Assembly (NCBI GenBank): GCA_032117595.1 | Contig: JAULYZ010000017.1 | Location: 1-64,000, forward strand | Length of the DNA: 64,000 nucleotides | Direction: 5' to 3' | DNA from: WLJO01 sp032117595 | GTDB lineage: Bacteria; Actinomycetota; Acidimicrobiia; Acidimicrobiales; Ilumatobacteraceae | In this document: positions 37,017 through 47,400 of the stretch, one piece after another | Layout of the letters: each line of letters opens with the position of its first letter | How positions within the stretch are numbered: the first letter of the stretch is position 1 | Translations under genes and position numbers: made by a program | Notes under the pieces: generated by a model | The model's database searches: none | What the model was told of the DNA's origin: nothing | What the model saw: the letters and a program-made list of their open reading frames with translations, nothing else

Positions 37017-37501
37017 CGGTTCACGCTCCACGACTGGATGAAGGTTCGGGTGACAGCCCCGTCGAAGCGCTGCTCGAAGTTCACCTGTGCGCGGATGATC
37101 ACCTCGTCGGCCTGACACGCAGTCCCGTTGTCGGGGCAGGCCACGAAGATGATGTTCCGCTGACCGAGCACCTGATTGTCGTTGCTCGGGAGCACGGTGA
37201 TGGCGTTCTCGCAATCGACGCGGATGTCCACGCTGTTGAGCTGGGTCTGGTAGCCGCAGGTCGGCGGCGTCGAGCGGTCGAGCACACGCACCTTGGTGAT
37301 CGCGTCGTGCACGGCAGCGTCGGCGGCGTACTGACGGTTGCGGATCTCCTCGAGCGAGATGCTGTTGGACGTGCTCGAGGTGATGAGTGCAGCCAGTGCG
37401 GCAGCGATGGCACTCACCAGCAGCACGAAGCCGATGGCGAGCAGGAGTGCTGCGCCGTGGTCACCATCCCGTGGTGGCCGATCGGCGAATCCGCAACTCA
37501 T
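37013..37501 (-). CDS. PilX-like minor pilin
   Basis: 162 aa. Its N-terminus (PRDGDHGAALLLAIGFVLLVSAIAAALAALI) is a hydrophobic helix preceded by a Gly, as in PilX proteins that lack a Phe-Thr-Leu-x-Glu consensus. Cysteines later in the chain (CGYQTQ, DCENAI, CPDNGTACQ) probably form disulfides in the globular part. The ATG overlaps the preceding gene stop, and its own stop overlaps the giant prepilin start, so the minor pilins are translated in series. Confidence 0.78.
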   Translation of the reverse strand: MSCGFADRPPRDGDHGAALLLAIGFVLLVSAIAAALAALITSSTSNSISLEEIRNRQYAADAAVHDAITKVRVLDRSTPPTCGYQTQLNSVDIRVDCENAITVLPSNDNQVLGQRNIIFVACPDNGTACQADEVIIRAQVNFEQRFDGAVTRTFIQSWSVNR

Positions 37502-37869
37502 GGGGTCCTCACCGCAACCTCGAGCCGCTGGGGGTTCCCGGCGGGCGGGGTGACCTCGATGGTGACGATCTGCACCGCTGTCACCTCGGGACACACCCCA
37601 CTGCTCGGTGTGATGGACGCCGAGTAGCCGGTCGGGGCCGTGAACTGCACGGTGTAGGGATCCCCCGCCTCGCAGGTGGCCGTCGAGTTCTTGACTGCCT
37701 CGGCGAGATCACGGACGACAGCGTCGTTCTTGGCGCGGTCGGCGTGGCTCTTCGCCGAGGCGGTCGCGGTGTTGAGCGCGGCGAAGAGCGCGGTCACTGC
37801 GAGGCTGATCACCACGATGGTGATGATCACCTCGTTGAGTGACTCACCTGCATCGCGGCGCTCCCGCAC
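37498..37869 (-). CDS. Prepilin-like protein with unusual GESLNE signal
   Basis: 123 aa. The N-terminus reads DAG-ESLNEVIITIVVISLAVTALFAAL, i.e. Gly, then a Glu5-bearing hydrophobic helix as in PilV-type pseudopilins, though Phe-Thr is replaced by Glu-Ser. A short globular domain with two cysteines (TCEAGDP, GVCPEV) follows. It probably primes pilus assembly with the PilX-like and giant prepilins, with which it overlaps or abuts. Confidence 0.75.
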   Translation of the reverse strand: MRERRDAGESLNEVIITIVVISLAVTALFAALNTATASAKSHADRAKNDAVVRDLAEAVKNSTATCEAGDPYTVQFTAPTGYSASITPSSGVCPEVTAVQIVTIEVTPPAGNPQRLEVAVRTP

Positions 37870-37899
37870 AGTGCTCGACTCCCTGACGTGCTGCTCCGC

Positions 37900-38268
37900 T
37901 CAGGAGCAGGCGAAGGTGGGACCGTCGTTACCCGAGCCGGCCGTCAGGGTAAGGGTCCAGTTGTCGCCCTCGAGCGTGGTGGCGTTCACGGTGACTCCGC
38001 TGGGCACCTCGAGCTCCTTGGGCGACGTGCTGGTCATGGCGGTGAAGGTCGTGGGCCACGAGCCGGTGTTGGCGTAGTGCACTGTGGCAGCCGTCCTGGC
38101 GGCATCGCGGGAGGCCTCGCAGGCCGAGTTGCCACCGCTGTCGGTGAGGCTGGCGATACCGATGATGGCAACGGCAGCGAGGATGCCTGCAACCACGATG
38201 GCCACGAGGATCTCGACGAGGGTGAAGCCACGGTCCTGCTTCGGTGCGGTGCTGGTCTCGATGTTCAT
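37900..38268 (-). CDS. Major type IV pilin/pseudopilin
   Basis: 122 aa. A clear type III signal, QDRG-FTLVEILVAIVVAGILAAVAI, includes Glu5 after the cleavage site. The small globular domain has a Cys pair (ACEAS, FACS at the C-terminus) likely making the D-region disulfide. Size and order (after the platform gene, before the minor pilins) suggest the main subunit. There is a 127-bp gap to the platform gene, which could hold its own promoter. Confidence 0.85.
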   Translation of the reverse strand: MNIETSTAPKQDRGFTLVEILVAIVVAGILAAVAIIGIASLTDSGGNSACEASRDAARTAATVHYANTGSWPTTFTAMTSTSPKELEVPSGVTVNATTLEGDNWTLTLTAGSGNDGPTFACS

Positions 38269-38394
38269 GTCGGCAACTTTCTTGATGGAGCGACGTTCTG
38301 CGCCGCTGGATTATGTCAGTGAGAGAGCACCGCTGTCATGCCCGGGGTCATACCGATGTCCGGTCCAGTGTCCGGTCCGGACCCGGCCGGGCAC

Positions 38395-39696
38395 CTACCG
38401 GATCTGGCTGAAGACGCTGTACATGGCCGACACCTGGGCCACGGCAACGAAACCCACAACCAGCCCAATGACGAGGATGACGAGGGGCTCGAAGAGGTCG
38501 GTGGCCCGCTTGATGCGGTTCGAGACCTCCCGCTCGTAGTAGTTCGCCGCCTTGCTCAACTGCACGCTCAGGGCGCCGGTGCGCTCGCCGATGTTGATCA
38601 TCTGCTGTGCCGTGTTGGGGAACAGGCCGGAGTCCCGGAGCGGATCCGAGAGCGATGCGCCGCGCAGAAGTGCCTCACGGACCTCGTCGATCTTGCTGGC
38701 GAAGATGGTGTTGTTGGTGCTGTCGGCGGCCACCCCGATGCCCTCGGGGATCGGCACCCCGGCCTGGGTGAGAGCGGCGAGCATCCGGCAGAACCGCTCC
38801 ACCGAGATCAGTCGGATGAGCGGCCCGAAGATCGGCAGGCGCTGGATGACGAGATCACGCTGCACTTTTCGTCGGTTCCCGCCGACGAGGAGGTATCCCG
38901 CTGCGCCCAGGACAATGAGGCCAAGGACGATCGCCCACCAGAAACCGGTGAAGAAGTCGGTGATCCCGAGCAGCATCCGGGTGGGCAGCGGCAACTTGGC
39001 GCCGACGTTCCGGTAGAGCGTGGAGAACCGGGGCAGCACGAAGATCGACATGGCGATGATGGCGATGAAGGCCACGAACACCACCACGAGGGGGTAGGTG
39101 AGGGCACTCTTCACCTGAGCCCGGGCCCGGATGTCGCGCTCGAGGTAGCCAGCGGCCTGAGAGAGCACGACGTCGAGGTTGCCGGTGTAGTCGGCCGAGC
39201 GGAGCATCGCCCGGTAGAAGGCCGGGAAGACTGCCCCCTGGGCCGCAACGGCATCGGTGAAGCTCGAGCCTCGCTCGATGGAGTCCCGAATGTCGTCGAT
39301 GACCTTCTTCATCGGCTCCGAGGAGGTCTCCTCGCGGGCGATCCCCAGGGCCTCGACGATGGGGATACCGGCCTCGATGAACGAGCTCATCTGCTGGGAG
39401 AACGTCATGATCGTCTCGAGGCTGATCACACGCCCGACGTGGAAATCCCGCTGGTACCAGCGGGTCGGGCCGTCCTCGCCCTGGGCCTCTGAGCGCTGGC
39501 GCCAGGCCTTGCCGCGCGAGGGGCGACGGGTCCGCTCGGCGTCGGCTTCTTCGGCTGTGTCGAGGGTGGGCTCGCCGGGAATCACGCAAGATTCGTAGCC
39601 GACCGCACCGCCCGGTGCAAGAAATGCCCACGAAACGGGGATGGTGATTCCGGCACCCTCCGTGGGGTTCGAGCGTGCTTCGCCCGGGTTCTGCAT
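38395..39696 (-). CDS. Type IV pilus/type II secretion inner-membrane platform protein (PilC/GspF)
   Basis: 433 aa. Two T2SSF domains are visible: residues about 95-220 (MTFSQQMSSFIEAGIPIVEAL) and about 300-425 (FCRMLAALTQAGVPIPEGI), with three membrane helices (FVAFIAIIAMSIF, WWAIVLGLIVLGAAGYLLV, LVILVIGLVVGFVAVAQVS). The first ~80 residues are low-complexity and Pro/Arg-rich, longer than in most PilC; the true start may be downstream of 39696. It moves pilin subunits with the ATPase encoded divergently. Confidence 0.88.
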   Translation of the reverse strand: MQNPGEARSNPTEGAGITIPVSWAFLAPGGAVGYESCVIPGEPTLDTAEEADAERTRRPSRGKAWRQRSEAQGEDGPTRWYQRDFHVGRVISLETIMTFSQQMSSFIEAGIPIVEALGIAREETSSEPMKKVIDDIRDSIERGSSFTDAVAAQGAVFPAFYRAMLRSADYTGNLDVVLSQAAGYLERDIRARAQVKSALTYPLVVVFVAFIAIIAMSIFVLPRFSTLYRNVGAKLPLPTRMLLGITDFFTGFWWAIVLGLIVLGAAGYLLVGGNRRKVQRDLVIQRLPIFGPLIRLISVERFCRMLAALTQAGVPIPEGIGVAADSTNNTIFASKIDEVREALLRGASLSDPLRDSGLFPNTAQQMINIGERTGALSVQLSKAANYYEREVSNRIKRATDLFEPLVILVIGLVVGFVAVAQVSAMYSVFSQIR

Positions 39697-39803
39697 GAGG
39701 AATCAGCCGTCGGCTTGGGGCATCATGGACGCATGCCCGTTCGTCTGACGCAGGTGGCGTCGCGCCAGCGGCCCGCAAATCCGCACCACCTCGGGAGAAG
39801 GCC

Positions 39804-41492
39804 GTGAAGCGCCGACTTCGCCCCGGTGATCCCTCGGGACCGATCGATCTCACGCCGATCGCCCCGACACGCCCCCCGCTCGGCCAGACCGTCACGCTCA
39901 CCGCAGTCGGCACCGCCACTCGTGCGGAGGTCCAACTGGTGGACGATTCCGTCGCCGACCTGTCCCGGAGACGTCCCGAGCCAGCGGCCGTTGCTCTCGT
40001 CGCCGAATCGGTGGCCCGCGCCTATCGGGTGATGCCGATGCGCATTGTCGACGGCGCCCTGCACGTGGCAGTCGTCGATTCCGAGGTTGAGGGCCTGTTC
40101 GAGGCAATGTCCGCTATCGCAGTGGAGAAGGTGTGGCTCTTCGTCGCCCCGGCGAGCGATGTGCAGCGCAGCCTCGACGCCCACTATCGACTCGTGTCCG
40201 CCGAGGACGAGCAGGTCCGCAAGTTCTGGGAGTCCGCCGCCCCGGTGGAGACCGCCGTCACCCAGGCGACCAGCACTGCACCGATCATTCAGGTCGTCAA
40301 CAAACTCATTGCGCAGGCGTTGCGAGATCGTGCATCGGACCTTCACGTGGAACCCACCGACGGCAGGGTGAGAATCCGTTACCGCGTGGACGGAGCACTG
40401 CGTGAAGTGCTCAGCCTCCCGTTGTCGGTAGGTCCCGAACTCGTGAGCCGTATCAAGGTGATGGCCGATATGGACATCGTCGAGCGACGTCGTCCGCAGG
40501 ACGGGCAGTTCCAGGTGACGGTCGACGGCGCGAACGTCGACATTCGCGTGGCAACGAGCGCAACCATCTGGGGAGAGACCGCCGTGCTGCGCCTCCTCGA
40601 CAAGAGGCGATCGCTGCGCGCCCTCACGGACCTCGGCATGCCCGCCAACAGTCTCGAGCGGTATCTCGCGATGATCCAGCGGCCCTACGGAATGATCGCC
40701 TGCAGTGGGCCGACGGGCGCCGGCAAGACCACCACGCTCTACGCCTCGCTCGCCGAGATTGCGCGCGATGACCTCAACGTGATGACGATCGAGGACCCCG
40801 TCGAGTACGTGTTCCCCACGGTGAACCAGATGCAGATCAACCTGCAGGCCGACATCACGTTCGCCTCGGGCCTCAAGGCGATCCTTCGACAGGACCCGGA
40901 CGTGATCCTCGTGGGCGAGATCCGCGACCGCGAGACCGCTGGCATCGCCGTGCAGGCAGCACTCACCGGTCACCTCGTGATGTCGTCGATCCACGCAACC
41001 GATGCGAGTTCGGCGCTGTTCCGCTTCATCGACATGGGTATCGAGCCGTTCATCGTGGCGTCGTCGCTCGTGGGTGTCGTGGGCCAGCGTCTCGTCCGCC
41101 GGATCTGCAACACCTGCATCGTCGAGTACGAGCCGACCGAGCAGGAGCTCCGTCTGTACACGGAACTCGGCGGGCCGACGAAGACCACGTTCGTTCGTGG
41201 GGCGGGCTGTGAGTACTGCTCGGGTACGGGGTACCGCGGACGCACGGCGGTGTACGAGGTCCTCGAGGTGACCGAACAGGTCGGCCAGACACTCGTGTCG
41301 GGCGCGACCCCGCACGACATCCGCGGACTCGCCGTGTCGCAGGGAATGCGCCCGATGCGAGCAGAGGCCGTGAACCTCGTGGCGGACGACCTGACCACCA
41401 TCGATGAGGTGCACCGGAATGTCTTCATCTCCGGTGGCTCGTACCTCCCGCCGACAAAGCCGAAGTCGCGCTCGCGCAAGACCGCGTCTTGA
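39804..41492 (+). CDS. Type IV pilus assembly ATPase (PilB/GspE)
   Basis: 562 aa hexameric AAA-type motor. A short MshE-like N-domain (about 55-130) precedes SDLHVEPTDGRVRIRYRVDG, Walker A GPTGAGKTTTLYA (302-314), the Asp box VMTIEDPVEY, Walker B ILVGEIRD, the His box HLVMSSIHATDA and a tetracysteine zinc site (CNTC, CEYC) typical of PilB rather than PilT. It energises pilus extension or secretion. The GTG start follows GGGAGAAGG. No PilT retraction ATPase is present here. Confidence 0.93.
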   Translation: MKRRLRPGDPSGPIDLTPIAPTRPPLGQTVTLTAVGTATRAEVQLVDDSVADLSRRRPEPAAVALVAESVARAYRVMPMRIVDGALHVAVVDSEVEGLFEAMSAIAVEKVWLFVAPASDVQRSLDAHYRLVSAEDEQVRKFWESAAPVETAVTQATSTAPIIQVVNKLIAQALRDRASDLHVEPTDGRVRIRYRVDGALREVLSLPLSVGPELVSRIKVMADMDIVERRRPQDGQFQVTVDGANVDIRVATSATIWGETAVLRLLDKRRSLRALTDLGMPANSLERYLAMIQRPYGMIACSGPTGAGKTTTLYASLAEIARDDLNVMTIEDPVEYVFPTVNQMQINLQADITFASGLKAILRQDPDVILVGEIRDRETAGIAVQAALTGHLVMSSIHATDASSALFRFIDMGIEPFIVASSLVGVVGQRLVRRICNTCIVEYEPTEQELRLYTELGGPTKTTFVRGAGCEYCSGTGYRGRTAVYEVLEVTEQVGQTLVSGATPHDIRGLAVSQGMRPMRAEAVNLVADDLTTIDEVHRNVFISGGSYLPPTKPKSRSRKTAS

Positions 41493-41496
41493 TCGC

Positions 41497-41919
41497 GTGA
41501 AACAACGACCGGTCCTGCGTTACGGGATCGCCGTGGTCGCGGTATTGGCCAGTGCTGCGTGCGCAGCCGATGCGCCGACAAGCAGCACCGTGCCCACCAC
41601 CGAGACAACGTCACCGCAGCGATTCGTGGCGAGAATCACGGTGCATGCCGGGCCGACCTGTCCCGTCGAGCGCCCCGACCAACCCTGTCCCGATCGGCCG
41701 GTCGAGGGTGTCGTGACCGTTCGCAGTGTCACCGACGATTCAGTCGTTGCCTCGGGGAGAACGGCTGCCGACGGCACCTTCGTCGCCGAACTCGTCCCCG
41801 GTGGGTACCGGGTGTCCGTGGACACCGGCGGGCCGCTGCCGCGCTGCGAGCCGGTGGATCTCACGGTGTTGGACCGCGATGTTGCAGCAGACATCGCATG
41901 CGACACCGGGATCCGCTGA
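41497..41919 (+). CDS. Small secreted lipoprotein with carboxypeptidase-regulatory-like fold
   Basis: 140 aa. Signal peptide with lipobox LASAAC (lipidated Cys22), then a Ser/Thr linker and a single beta-domain VEGVVTVRSVTDDSVVASGRTAADGTFVAELVPGGYRVSV resembling a CnaB/CarboxypepD-reg domain. Four cysteines in the mature part suggest disulfides. The GTG start is five bases after the pilB stop, so it is likely co-transcribed with the ATPase and may act on the outer surface during pilus assembly; that role is inference. Confidence 0.72.
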   Translation: MKQRPVLRYGIAVVAVLASAACAADAPTSSTVPTTETTSPQRFVARITVHAGPTCPVERPDQPCPDRPVEGVVTVRSVTDDSVVASGRTAADGTFVAELVPGGYRVSVDTGGPLPRCEPVDLTVLDRDVAADIACDTGIR

Positions 41920-41948
41920 GGCGAACGGGCGGCGTGCCAGCACTGCAG

Positions 41949-41964
41949 CGCCTGAGATCAGGCG
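41949..41964. terminator. Short hairpin between convergent lipoprotein genes
   Basis: CGCCTGA and TCAGGCG form a near-palindrome at the point where two lipoprotein genes converge; it overlaps the stop of the minus-strand gene. Terminator function is inferred from position only. Confidence 0.35.
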
Positions 41965-43097
41965 GCAGCGGTGGAGATGGTGTTGCGACGGACGATGGTG
42001 ATGACGCCGGTGAGGTAATCGGTGCGGTCGGCGTTGCACAGCCGCTGCGGTGTTGCGTCATTCTCGGTGGTGTGGACCACCTCGGCCGGCTTGCCGTACC
42101 CGCGGCTGATGATGGCCCACGAACCGTCCCAGTCGAGCCAGAGGAAGGATTCTGACGGCGCACCGAACTTGAGGCGGAGCGATTCGCTGCCGTCGTCGGC
42201 ATCGCCGATCACCAGCGTCCAGTCGCCCTTGCGGGTGGACGCACGCTTGCTCGGGTCGGGGCCCTCGATCCAGGCGAGCTTCTTGCCGTCGGGGCTGAGC
42301 ACTGCCGGCCCCGTGAAGTTGGCCCCGGTTCCGTCGCCGGCAGTCGGGCTGAACCGCTCGATCGGTCCGGAGCCGTTGATCGCCCAGGTGGCGATCGACT
42401 GACCACCGTCGATTCGCGCGGCAGCAATGACGAGTCCGTTCGCTGCAGCGCCACGGAACGCGCTGAACGAGTCGGTGGCAACATCGGCAATGGTGGTGCG
42501 GGTATCGGACCCGATGTCGAGCAGCACGATGGTGGAGACCCGACCGGTCTCGGCGGAGATGGCGCCGTAGAGGATCGCCGGACCCTGGCTGGTGGGGACG
42601 AGGTCGAAGAGGATGGCCTTGCTGATGGACCCCTTCGGACCGCCGCCACCTGCCGGGCCAATTCGGTACTCGATGGATCGTGACGCACCGCTGCCCGACT
42701 GCGCTGCCACGGCGCCGCCGGAGGTGAAGAGAGCGAGGCTGCGCTTGTTGGCTGCGCCGAGACCCTCCTGTGACTGCACGCCGTCGTACCCCGAGGCCTC
42801 GGCCCGAACGAGTTCGGGGAGGTTCGAGGCGTCGAGGCACTCGAGCGGTTCGGTGGTGGTGGGTGCTTCGGTGGTTGCGGGGGTGGTGTCCACGACCGTG
42901 TCGACGACCGAATCGACGACGGTGTCGACCACCGTGTCGACGACGGTGTCGGCCGAAGAGGTGGTGGGCCCGATGGCGGTCGCCCCGCCGGATCGCACGC
43001 TCGAACTGGCGCTGCAGGCAGCAAGGGCCCCGGCAGCGAGGAGTGCGGCAGCGGCGAGCAGGCGGCGTCGCCGGGGTGCCGGAGAGGGACTGTTCAC
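41958..43097 (-). CDS. Putative lipoprotein with beta-propeller-like domain
   Basis: 379 aa from the GTG at 43097. Basic N-terminus, hydrophobic stretch and lipobox LAAC (Cys28). Then a low-complexity linker of tandem TVVD units (TVVDTVVDTVVDSVVDTVVD) and Thr/Pro. The rest has repeated TolB-like strands (AVLSPDGKKLAWIEGPDPS, LVIGDADDGSESLRLKF) typical of a propeller. Function unknown; possibly binds an extracellular ligand. Divergent from a P450 gene. Confidence 0.72.
   Translation of the reverse strand: MNSPSPAPRRRRLLAAAALLAAGALAACSASSSVRSGGATAIGPTTSSADTVVDTVVDTVVDSVVDTVVDTTPATTEAPTTTEPLECLDASNLPELVRAEASGYDGVQSQEGLGAANKRSLALFTSGGAVAAQSGSGASRSIEYRIGPAGGGGPKGSISKAILFDLVPTSQGPAILYGAISAETGRVSTIVLLDIGSDTRTTIADVATDSFSAFRGAAANGLVIAAARIDGGQSIATWAINGSGPIERFSPTAGDGTGANFTGPAVLSPDGKKLAWIEGPDPSKRASTRKGDWTLVIGDADDGSESLRLKFGAPSESFLWLDWDGSWAIISRGYGKPAEVVHTTENDATPQRLCNADRTDYLTGVITIVRRNTISTAAA
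42887..42951. repeat. Short tandem repeat (about 12 bp unit) inside the lipoprotein gene
   Basis: Five to six degenerate copies of a 12-bp unit reading GTGTCGACGACC-like on the plus strand, encoding the TVVD linker. Such arrays can change copy number by slippage. Confidence 0.6.
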
Positions 43098-43191
43098 GGG
43101 TGAAATCCAACCACCTCCCGGGGACCAACTGGTGTCACTGCCCCGTCGACCCATCGTGTGCGCCGGGACACTGCATGCGAGAGTGGCATCG

Positions 43192-44472
43192 ATGAGCGAT
43201 CACCAACCGCAGTCTGCGATCGATCCCACCGACCCCGGATTCATTGCGTGCCCGTTCCCCGAGTACGCCCGTCTGCGGGACGCCACACCTGTGGTGTACG
43301 TGCCGCACGGACGTGGCTTCTGGTTCGTGACCCGACATGACCTGGTGCTGCAGGTGGTCAGCGACCCGAAGACCTTCTCCTCCGACGTGCGGAGCCTCGC
43401 CTTCAACGAGTTCTCCCCCGAACTACTCGCCCAGATGGCAGAGGTCTCCCGCGCTGGGGTGCAGAACGTGCCGACGCTCCTCACCGCCGACCCACCGGTC
43501 CACACACGGAACCGGCGACTCGTCTCGCGCGCGTTCACGCCGCGCGCCGCCAAAGAGCATGAACCGTTCATGCGCTCGGTCTGTCGTGAACTGCTTGCCG
43601 GGTTCGCGCCCGGACGGACACTCGACTTCGTCCAGAACTTTGCCGTACCGCTCCCGGTTCGTGTGATCGCTGAGGCACTCGCCGTGCCGGCCGACCGGGC
43701 AGACGACTTCAAGCGCTGGAGCGATGCAGCGGTGGCCCTCATCGGGAGCAAACTCCCCGACAGCGAGGTGCTCCGCTCGCTCCGCGAGGGCAATGAGCTC
43801 GGTGCGTTCGTGATCGAGCAGATTCAGCATCGTCGTGAGAACCCGGGCCCCGACCTGCTCTCGACGCTCACGCATGCCCGCCTCACCGACGACGAGACCG
43901 CCGATCTTGCCGGCGATGCCGCACGGCAACTCTCCGATGCCGAGATCTACAGCATCATCCGGCAGGTGCTCGTCGCCGGCAACGAGACCACCACCAATCT
44001 CCTCACCCAGATGATGGTTCGGTTCGCCCACGAGCCGCACTGGTGGCAAGAGATGCGCAATGACCCGACGATCATCCCGTCGGTGGTGGAGGAATCGTTG
44101 CGGATGATCACGCCATCAGCTGTGAACCAGCGCATCACCACGCGGGATGTGGAACTCGGCGGCATCACGGTTCCGGCGGGGCAGAACGTGCTGGTGGTGT
44201 ATCTCGCCGCCGATCACGACGACCGTGTGTTCCCGGACCCCGAACGCTTCGACCCGACCCGGCCGAATCTCGCCGAGCACCTTGCGTTCGGCCGCGGGAT
44301 CCACTTCTGCGTCGGTGCATCGCTGGCTCGCCTCGAGGCACGAGTTGCCCTCGAGGAACTCACCGCAGCGATCGAGTCGTACGAACTCGTCGATCCGGAC
44401 CATCAGGAGTGGAACTCGACGTTCTCGCTCCGTGCGTTGCGGCGCCTGCAGATGCGGGTGACTGCGCGCTGA
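43192..44472 (+). CDS. Cytochrome P450
   Basis: 426 aa. The I-helix has VLVAGNETTTNL, the K-helix EESLRMITP (ExxR), and the heme loop HLAFGRGIHFCVGA carries the axial Cys373. It is related to actinobacterial P450s acting on hydrophobic substrates. It is separated from the other P450 of the window by 27 kb and has no neighbouring ferredoxin. The ATG at 43192 gives a normal N-terminal helix. Confidence 0.92.
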   Translation: MSDHQPQSAIDPTDPGFIACPFPEYARLRDATPVVYVPHGRGFWFVTRHDLVLQVVSDPKTFSSDVRSLAFNEFSPELLAQMAEVSRAGVQNVPTLLTADPPVHTRNRRLVSRAFTPRAAKEHEPFMRSVCRELLAGFAPGRTLDFVQNFAVPLPVRVIAEALAVPADRADDFKRWSDAAVALIGSKLPDSEVLRSLREGNELGAFVIEQIQHRRENPGPDLLSTLTHARLTDDETADLAGDAARQLSDAEIYSIIRQVLVAGNETTTNLLTQMMVRFAHEPHWWQEMRNDPTIIPSVVEESLRMITPSAVNQRITTRDVELGGITVPAGQNVLVVYLAADHDDRVFPDPERFDPTRPNLAEHLAFGRGIHFCVGASLARLEARVALEELTAAIESYELVDPDHQEWNSTFSLRALRRLQMRVTAR

Positions 44473-44485
44473 GTCGGCGCGGAGG

Positions 44486-47400
44486 TCAGGCCCGCACGGT
44501 GGTGAAGCGCCACCACGAGCCGTTGTTCGCGAGTCGCGTTCCCCAGGTGTTGACGGCCCGAACCTGCCACTCGTACGTGGTCCTCGCAAGAAGCCCGCCC
44601 ACCGTTGCAGTCGTCGAGCTGCCTACCGACACCCACGACGTGTTGCACACACTGTTCCGCTGGGCATCGATGCAGTACTCGTACGAGACAGCGCCCGCCG
44701 AAGCTGCCCACGACAGCACAAGCCCGTTGCGTGCGACATTCGACGCCCCACTGCTGGGCCTGAGCTTGTTGAACGCTGCGGGAATCGCACCATTGATGGT
44801 GATCGTGAACGAGCGGGTGGTGGTACGACCGAGGCTGTCGGTGGCCCGCAGTTCCACGTTGGCGGCCGCCGATGCAGTCGGTGTTCCGCTGATTCGGCCG
44901 GTCGATGCCGTGAGGGTGAGACCAGCCGGCAGGGCGCCCGACGCAATGGCCCAGGTGTAGGGGCTGGTTCCACCGGTGGCCGCAACGGTCTGTGCGTAAG
45001 CGACGCCGATCGATCCCGCCGGGAGTGTCGAGGTGGTGATCGCCACCGGTACCGCCACGGCGATGGAGAGCGACCGGGTGGACGTCATGTCGTTTGCGTC
45101 GGTGACCTTCACCGTGAACGAGGAGTTCACCGCGCCCGTCGGCGTGCCGCTGATGATGCCGGTGCTCGACTCGAGCGAGAGACCAGCCGGCAGGGAGCCG
45201 GACGACACACTCCAGACGAACGGTGCGGTACCGCTGGTGACGTTGAGTGTCGAACTGTACGCAGTGTTCACCGTGCCCGCGGGCAGCGACGCAGTGGTGA
45301 TGGAGGGAAGGGGAACCGTCACGTCGGTGCAGCGTCGCGCAGTGCCATTGCTGACGACCGACTGGTTGAACCCGACCTGGGTTCCGTCGGTTCCCTGTCC
45401 GCTCTCGACGCCGATGGTTGCACTCGTGCCGTTGTCGCCGAAGCCGGCAACAACATCGGACCAGTACATCGTGATGGCGCGAGTGGCCTCGTCGATGACG
45501 ATCTGGAACGAGAGCCCCGAGGTTCCCCCGGAGTACGGGTAGATCCCCTCCCACGAGACGACGAACTGGCGGGACGGGCTCGACCCGACGGTCTGGCTCC
45601 AGATGGTGCCACCGAATCGGGGATCGAGGTCGTCCCACCATGGGGCGATGATTGCGTCGGGATCACCAGCGGTGGGAATCGCGACGTTGGAGTAGGAGGT
45701 GGCTGCACCGCTGCCGAGCCGCAGGTACCCGTTCGAGGCGATCTGTGCTGTGGTGTAGGTGGCGCCATAGAAGGTCACGGGGAACGGCAGGGAAATGCTT
45801 GCCTGGCTGTCGTCGGTGAGTGAGTGGGTGGTGGCTCCGCTGGAGGCGATCCACGACGTGGCAACCGTGCTGCACGTGTACGGCGCCGGCGGGTCGAGCG
45901 TGCGCACGGACGACTCATTGCTGCTTGCGGACGAACCGCCGCCGAAACTGTTCGAGGCAGTGACGCGGAAGCAGTAGGTGGTGCTGGCGGAGAGGCCGTT
46001 CACGGTGAACGCCGAGCTGTTTGCCCCGATCGTTGCGATGGTGGCGAACGTGAGGCAGCTGCCGTTGTTCGATGCCGCACGCTCGATGAGGTACAGGCTC
46101 TCGTTGCTGGCGCCGTCGGTCCACGCAAGATTGACCGACCGAGCCGAGGCGGCAGTGGCCGTCAGGTTCGAGGGTGCGCCGGAGACCGGCGCGGTCGGCG
46201 GCGCACAGGCGGCGACCATCGCACCGACGTCCAGTCGGCCTGCGTTCACCACTTTTCCGACAAGGGATGCCGTGGGTGCGCTGTTGCCGACCACGGCCGC
46301 CCGGAGTTCACGAGCAGTGAGTGAGGGGTTGATGGCTGCGCACAGCGCGATGGCTCCCGACACGTGAGGCGTAGCCATCGAGGTGCCGCTCAGCGTTGCG
46401 TAACTGTCCACCGGATAGGCGGAGTTCACGCCCGATCCGGGTGCTGCAATGTCCACGGTGTTCGCGCCGTAGCTCGAGAAGCCCGACAGTGCACCGCTGG
46501 AGGTGATGGAGGCGACCGCGATGACGCAATCCCAGCCACGCGTGCCGCCGTTGGTGCACTCGTAGTTGGACGGGAACGAGCCGACGGAGTCGTTGTTGCT
46601 CGACGAGTTACCGGCCGCTGCCACGAAGAGGATCCCGGCGTCGCCTGCACGGTTGATGGCAGCGAGGAGTGTGCTGCTCGCACCGCCCCCGCCCCACGAG
46701 TTGCTCGAGGCGACGATGTTGACGCCCTTGTTGACCTTGAGGTTGGTGAGGTAGTCGACCGCCTCGGCGGCGTCGGAGGTGTACCCGCCTCCCGGTCCGA
46801 GGAACTTGGCGGAGATCATCGTGACCTCCCAGCTGACGCCAGCGACACCTGCGCCGTTGCCGCCCACACCACCGATGGTGCCGGCAACGTGGGTGCCGTG
46901 GGTGTCGGAGCCCTCGGTGCTGTTGCCGTCGTACACGGTGTTGTTGTTGTTGATGAAGTCCCAGCCGTTGATGTCGTCGATGTAGCCGTTGTTGTCGTCG
47001 TCCCGGCCGTTTCCGGCGATTTCTCCCGGGTTCGTCCAGATATTGGCGGCAAGATCGGGGTGGGTCACCTGGATGCCCTCGTCGATGACACCGATGGCAA
47101 CCGTCCGTGAGCCGATGTGCCCTGCGGCCCACGCCTCACCGGCGCCGCTGCCGAACTGGTTGGCCGGCGATGTGCCGTCGCCGTACATGCCCCAGAGGCT
47201 TCCGTTGGTGTAGAGCGGATCGTTCGAGACCGCGGTGGAGGTGAGGAGATAATCGGGCTCGACGTAACGAACGCCCTTCTGCGAGCGGAGCTTGCGAGTG
47301 GCGCCCACGACCGTCTCGCCGCCGTCGAGTTCGATGACGTCCACCGAGCGGTTGTTCTTCGACAGTGCCTTCGCCGACTTGGCGCGGACCTTGCCGCGAA

